Shown piece by piece: positions 5,695-7,067 of a stretch of DNA of 7,067 nucleotides. Each line of letters opens with the position of its first letter. Position 1 is the first letter of the stretch. Origin of the DNA: Candidatus Wallbacteria bacterium (GTDB lineage Bacteria > Muiribacteriota > JAQTZZ01); contig JAQTRI010000182.1 in assembly GCA_028711905.1 (NCBI GenBank), forward strand, positions 1 to 7,067, written 5' to 3'. The position numbers and the translations under genes are program-made. The notes beneath the pieces were generated by a model. The model saw only the letters and a list, made by a program, of their open reading frames with translations, had not been told where the DNA came from and did no database searches.

Positions 5695-5747
5695 ACAAGC
5701 AGCAGTATCCTCGCCCTGCGGACTCGGTAACTGCCGCTAACGAGCTG
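5691..5747 (+). repeat. Dispersed structured intergenic repeat, copy 2
   Basis: This matches 3096-3153 in the same orientation, with the core CCTCGCCCTGCGGACTCGG. Here AGCAGCAGT (5698-5706) can pair with ACTGCCGCT (5730-5738) with one mismatch. Relative to copy 1, one pair of the stem has changed on both sides (A-T to C-G), which hints at a conserved fold. The copy lies just before a terminator and 33 bases after a stop codon. Confidence 0.62.
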
Positions 5748-5773
5748 AAAGGCGCTTTAACGCGCCTTTTTTT
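5748..5773 (+). terminator. Intrinsic terminator after the second secreted protein gene
   Basis: AAAGGCGC (5748-5755) pairs with GCGCCTTT (5762-5769) around the loop TTTAAC, with seven T in a row (5767-5773). It closes the transcript from the gene ending at 5657 and separates it from the permease promoter. Confidence 0.93.
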
Positions 5774-5873
5774 GTTAGAACCTGTGCTGATGCCAGGTCC
5801 TGGAGTTCCGGCTCGCTTCAGGCGGATGGTTCTGATGATGGTTCGCGCTTTTTGTCTGTAAAGTGTACTGAAT

Positions 5874-5892
5874 TGTTATACTCTGGTAGAAT
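5874..5892 (+). promoter_or_regulatory. Two overlapping extended -10 boxes before the permease gene
   Basis: TGTTATACT (5874-5882) and TGGTAGAAT (5884-5892) each fit the extended -10 pattern TGnTATAAT with 5 of 6 hexamer bases. TTGTCT (5852-5857) is a possible -35 for the first at a long 19-base spacing. Starts would give a leader of about 50-60 bases. Which is used cannot be told. Confidence 0.45.
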
Positions 5893-5949
5893 CATCAGGA
5901 AAATGTAGGGCAAAGCGGGAATATTGCAGCTTATAAGACGGAGAAATTC

Positions 5950-7067
5950 ATGAAAAAAACCATGCGCCTCTCCGATATCGTACTGATGAACCTGACCGCC
6001 ATCGTGGGTTTTCGCTGGATCCCTGTGGCGGCGGCTTACGGCGCGTCAGCCGTAGTACTGTGGTTTTTAGCAGCGCTCCTGTTCTTTATTCCACTGGGCC
6101 TGGTGGCAGCTGAACTGGCTACAGCCTGGCCGGACCAGGGCGGCCTGTATCAGTGGGTCAGGCGTGCTCATGGTGAGAAACCCGCTTTTCTTACTTCCTG
6201 GTTCTACTGGATAACCAATCTTTTTTATTACCCTTCACTTCTGACTTTTATTGCAGTGACCATAGCTTTTGTAATCGATCCGGCCTTAGCTGACAATAAG
6301 CTGTATGTCTGTGCTGTGGTTATCGGCTTGTTCTGGGCAGTGACCATTCTCAACCTGCGCAGTATGACTGTCGGAAAGTGGCTCTCGAATCTTGGCGGTA
6401 CGCTCGGCACCCTGGTGCCCGGCCTGATCATCGTTGTGCTGGCCCCGCTCTCGGTGTGGCTATGGAAGAGGCCGGTGCAGACTGATTTTTCTCTTTCTGC
6501 CATGATCCCGCACCTGAGCGGCAGTAATAACATCGCCTTTCTTTCGACCCTGATGTTCGCAATGGCCGGCATGGAACTGACGCCGATCTTAGCCGGTGAG
6601 ACGGAGGACCCGGGCCGCACCTTTCCCAGGGCCACTGTGATCTCCGCGGTTCTGATCGCTTTCATCTATATCATTGGTACCATGGCTATGAACATGGTGC
6701 TGGCTCCTGAGGCTGTGGGAGCGGCCAGCGGCATTATGGACGCCTCGGCCATTATTGCCAGGGAGACCGGCTTCAGGACGATCGTGCCTCTGATGGCCTG
6801 GTTGATGGTGATTGGAGGACTCGGCGGTATCAGCGTCTGGACCGTGGGTCCGATCAAGATGCTGTTCGAGAGCACGAAACAGGGTGTGCTGCCCGAATTT
6901 TTCACTAAGCTCAACCGGTACGGCATGCCTGGCAACGCCATGATTTCACAGGCATTCCTTATCACGCTGATCGTGCTGTTCACTTCACTGCTGCCCACTG
7001 TCAACACCTTCTACAGTGTGCTGGTGATGATGACCACCATCACCTATTTTCTGCCGTATCTTTTGAT
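5950..7067 (+). CDS. APC-superfamily amino acid permease (3' end outside window)
   Basis: The frame is open from ATG 5950 to the right edge, 372 residues without a stop; family members are usually 450-550 long, so the last helices are missing. GGAG ends six bases before the ATG, and an alternative ATG lies four codons in. It should carry an amino acid or related amine across the cytoplasmic membrane, by proton symport or exchange. About ten membrane helices are visible. Diagnostic stretches are the broken first helix NLTAIVGFRWIPVAAAYG (14-31), AELATAWPDQGGLYQWVRRAHGE (54-76), the SWFYWITNLFYYPS segment (83-96), and MAGMELTPILAGETEDPGRTFPRA (205-228), in which the Glu/Pro pattern after helix 6 is an APC hallmark. 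The closest resemblance is to the glutamate:GABA antiporter-like branch (GadC/YjeM relatives), but the substrate is not determined. It has its own promoter region and no visible link to the upstream genes. Confidence 0.92.
   Translation, partial: MKKTMRLSDIVLMNLTAIVGFRWIPVAAAYGASAVVLWFLAALLFFIPLGLVAAELATAWPDQGGLYQWVRRAHGEKPAFLTSWFYWITNLFYYPSLLTFIAVTIAFVIDPALADNKLYVCAVVIGLFWAVTILNLRSMTVGKWLSNLGGTLGTLVPGLIIVVLAPLSVWLWKRPVQTDFSLSAMIPHLSGSNNIAFLSTLMFAMAGMELTPILAGETEDPGRTFPRATVISAVLIAFIYIIGTMAMNMVLAPEAVGAASGIMDASAIIARETGFRTIVPLMAWLMVIGGLGGISVWTVGPIKMLFESTKQGVLPEFFTKLNRYGMPGNAMISQAFLITLIVLFTSLLPTVNTFYSVLVMMTTITYFLPYLL

Noticed and set aside
6228..7007. Two minus-strand frames (145 and 113 codons) opposite the permease
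   Set aside because: They are mirror frames of a strongly conserved transporter whose plus-strand reading has clear family motifs.

Overview
The window is bacterial: Shine-Dalgarno-led genes, intrinsic terminators, Sec signal peptides and roughly even base composition. No rRNA, tRNA, CRISPR array, transposase or phage gene is visible. The gene set (NodB-type deacetylase, LolD/MacB-type ABC ATPase, zinc-ribbon/rhomboid fusion, two unrecognised secreted proteins, APC-family permease) together with dispersed intergenic repeats would suit a poorly sampled environmental lineage. Nothing in the sequence lets me name the phylum.

Left part (1-2155). The end of a plus-strand membrane protein runs directly into the stop codon of a minus-strand gene with no base between them. 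That gene encodes two zinc ribbons followed by a six-helix rhomboid fold that lacks the catalytic serine and one oxyanion-side histidine, so it looks like a rhomboid pseudoprotease. Sixty-three bases upstream on the same strand lies an ABC ATPase of the LolD/MacB/FtsE type with no permease gene beside it in this window. The two probably form an operon.

Middle part (2228-3263). A divergently transcribed exported polysaccharide deacetylase has all five NodB motifs intact. Its last codons form one arm of a perfect 14-bp inverted repeat whose other arm lies 67 bases downstream. The space between the arms holds a structured repeat that occurs again at 5691-5747.

Right part (3264-7067). Two exported proteins of unknown family follow in tandem. 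The first carries a duplicated domain of about 140 residues. The second ends in a Gly/Pro-rich tail and may contain a degenerate papain-like (NlpC/P60-like) domain. Each is preceded by a strong Shine-Dalgarno and by the same 19-bp upstream element (18/19 identical), and each is followed by its own hairpin terminator, so they look like separately transcribed but co-regulated units. The window ends inside an APC-superfamily amino-acid permease with its own promoter-like sequence. No stretch longer than 300 bases lacks a gene; the longest gap (5658-5949) holds a hairpin, a repeat copy, a terminator and a promoter.

The most unusual points are the active-site-less zinc-ribbon rhomboid beside an orphan ABC ATPase, the paired secreted genes with a shared upstream element, and the structured intergenic repeat that reaches into the end of the deacetylase gene.
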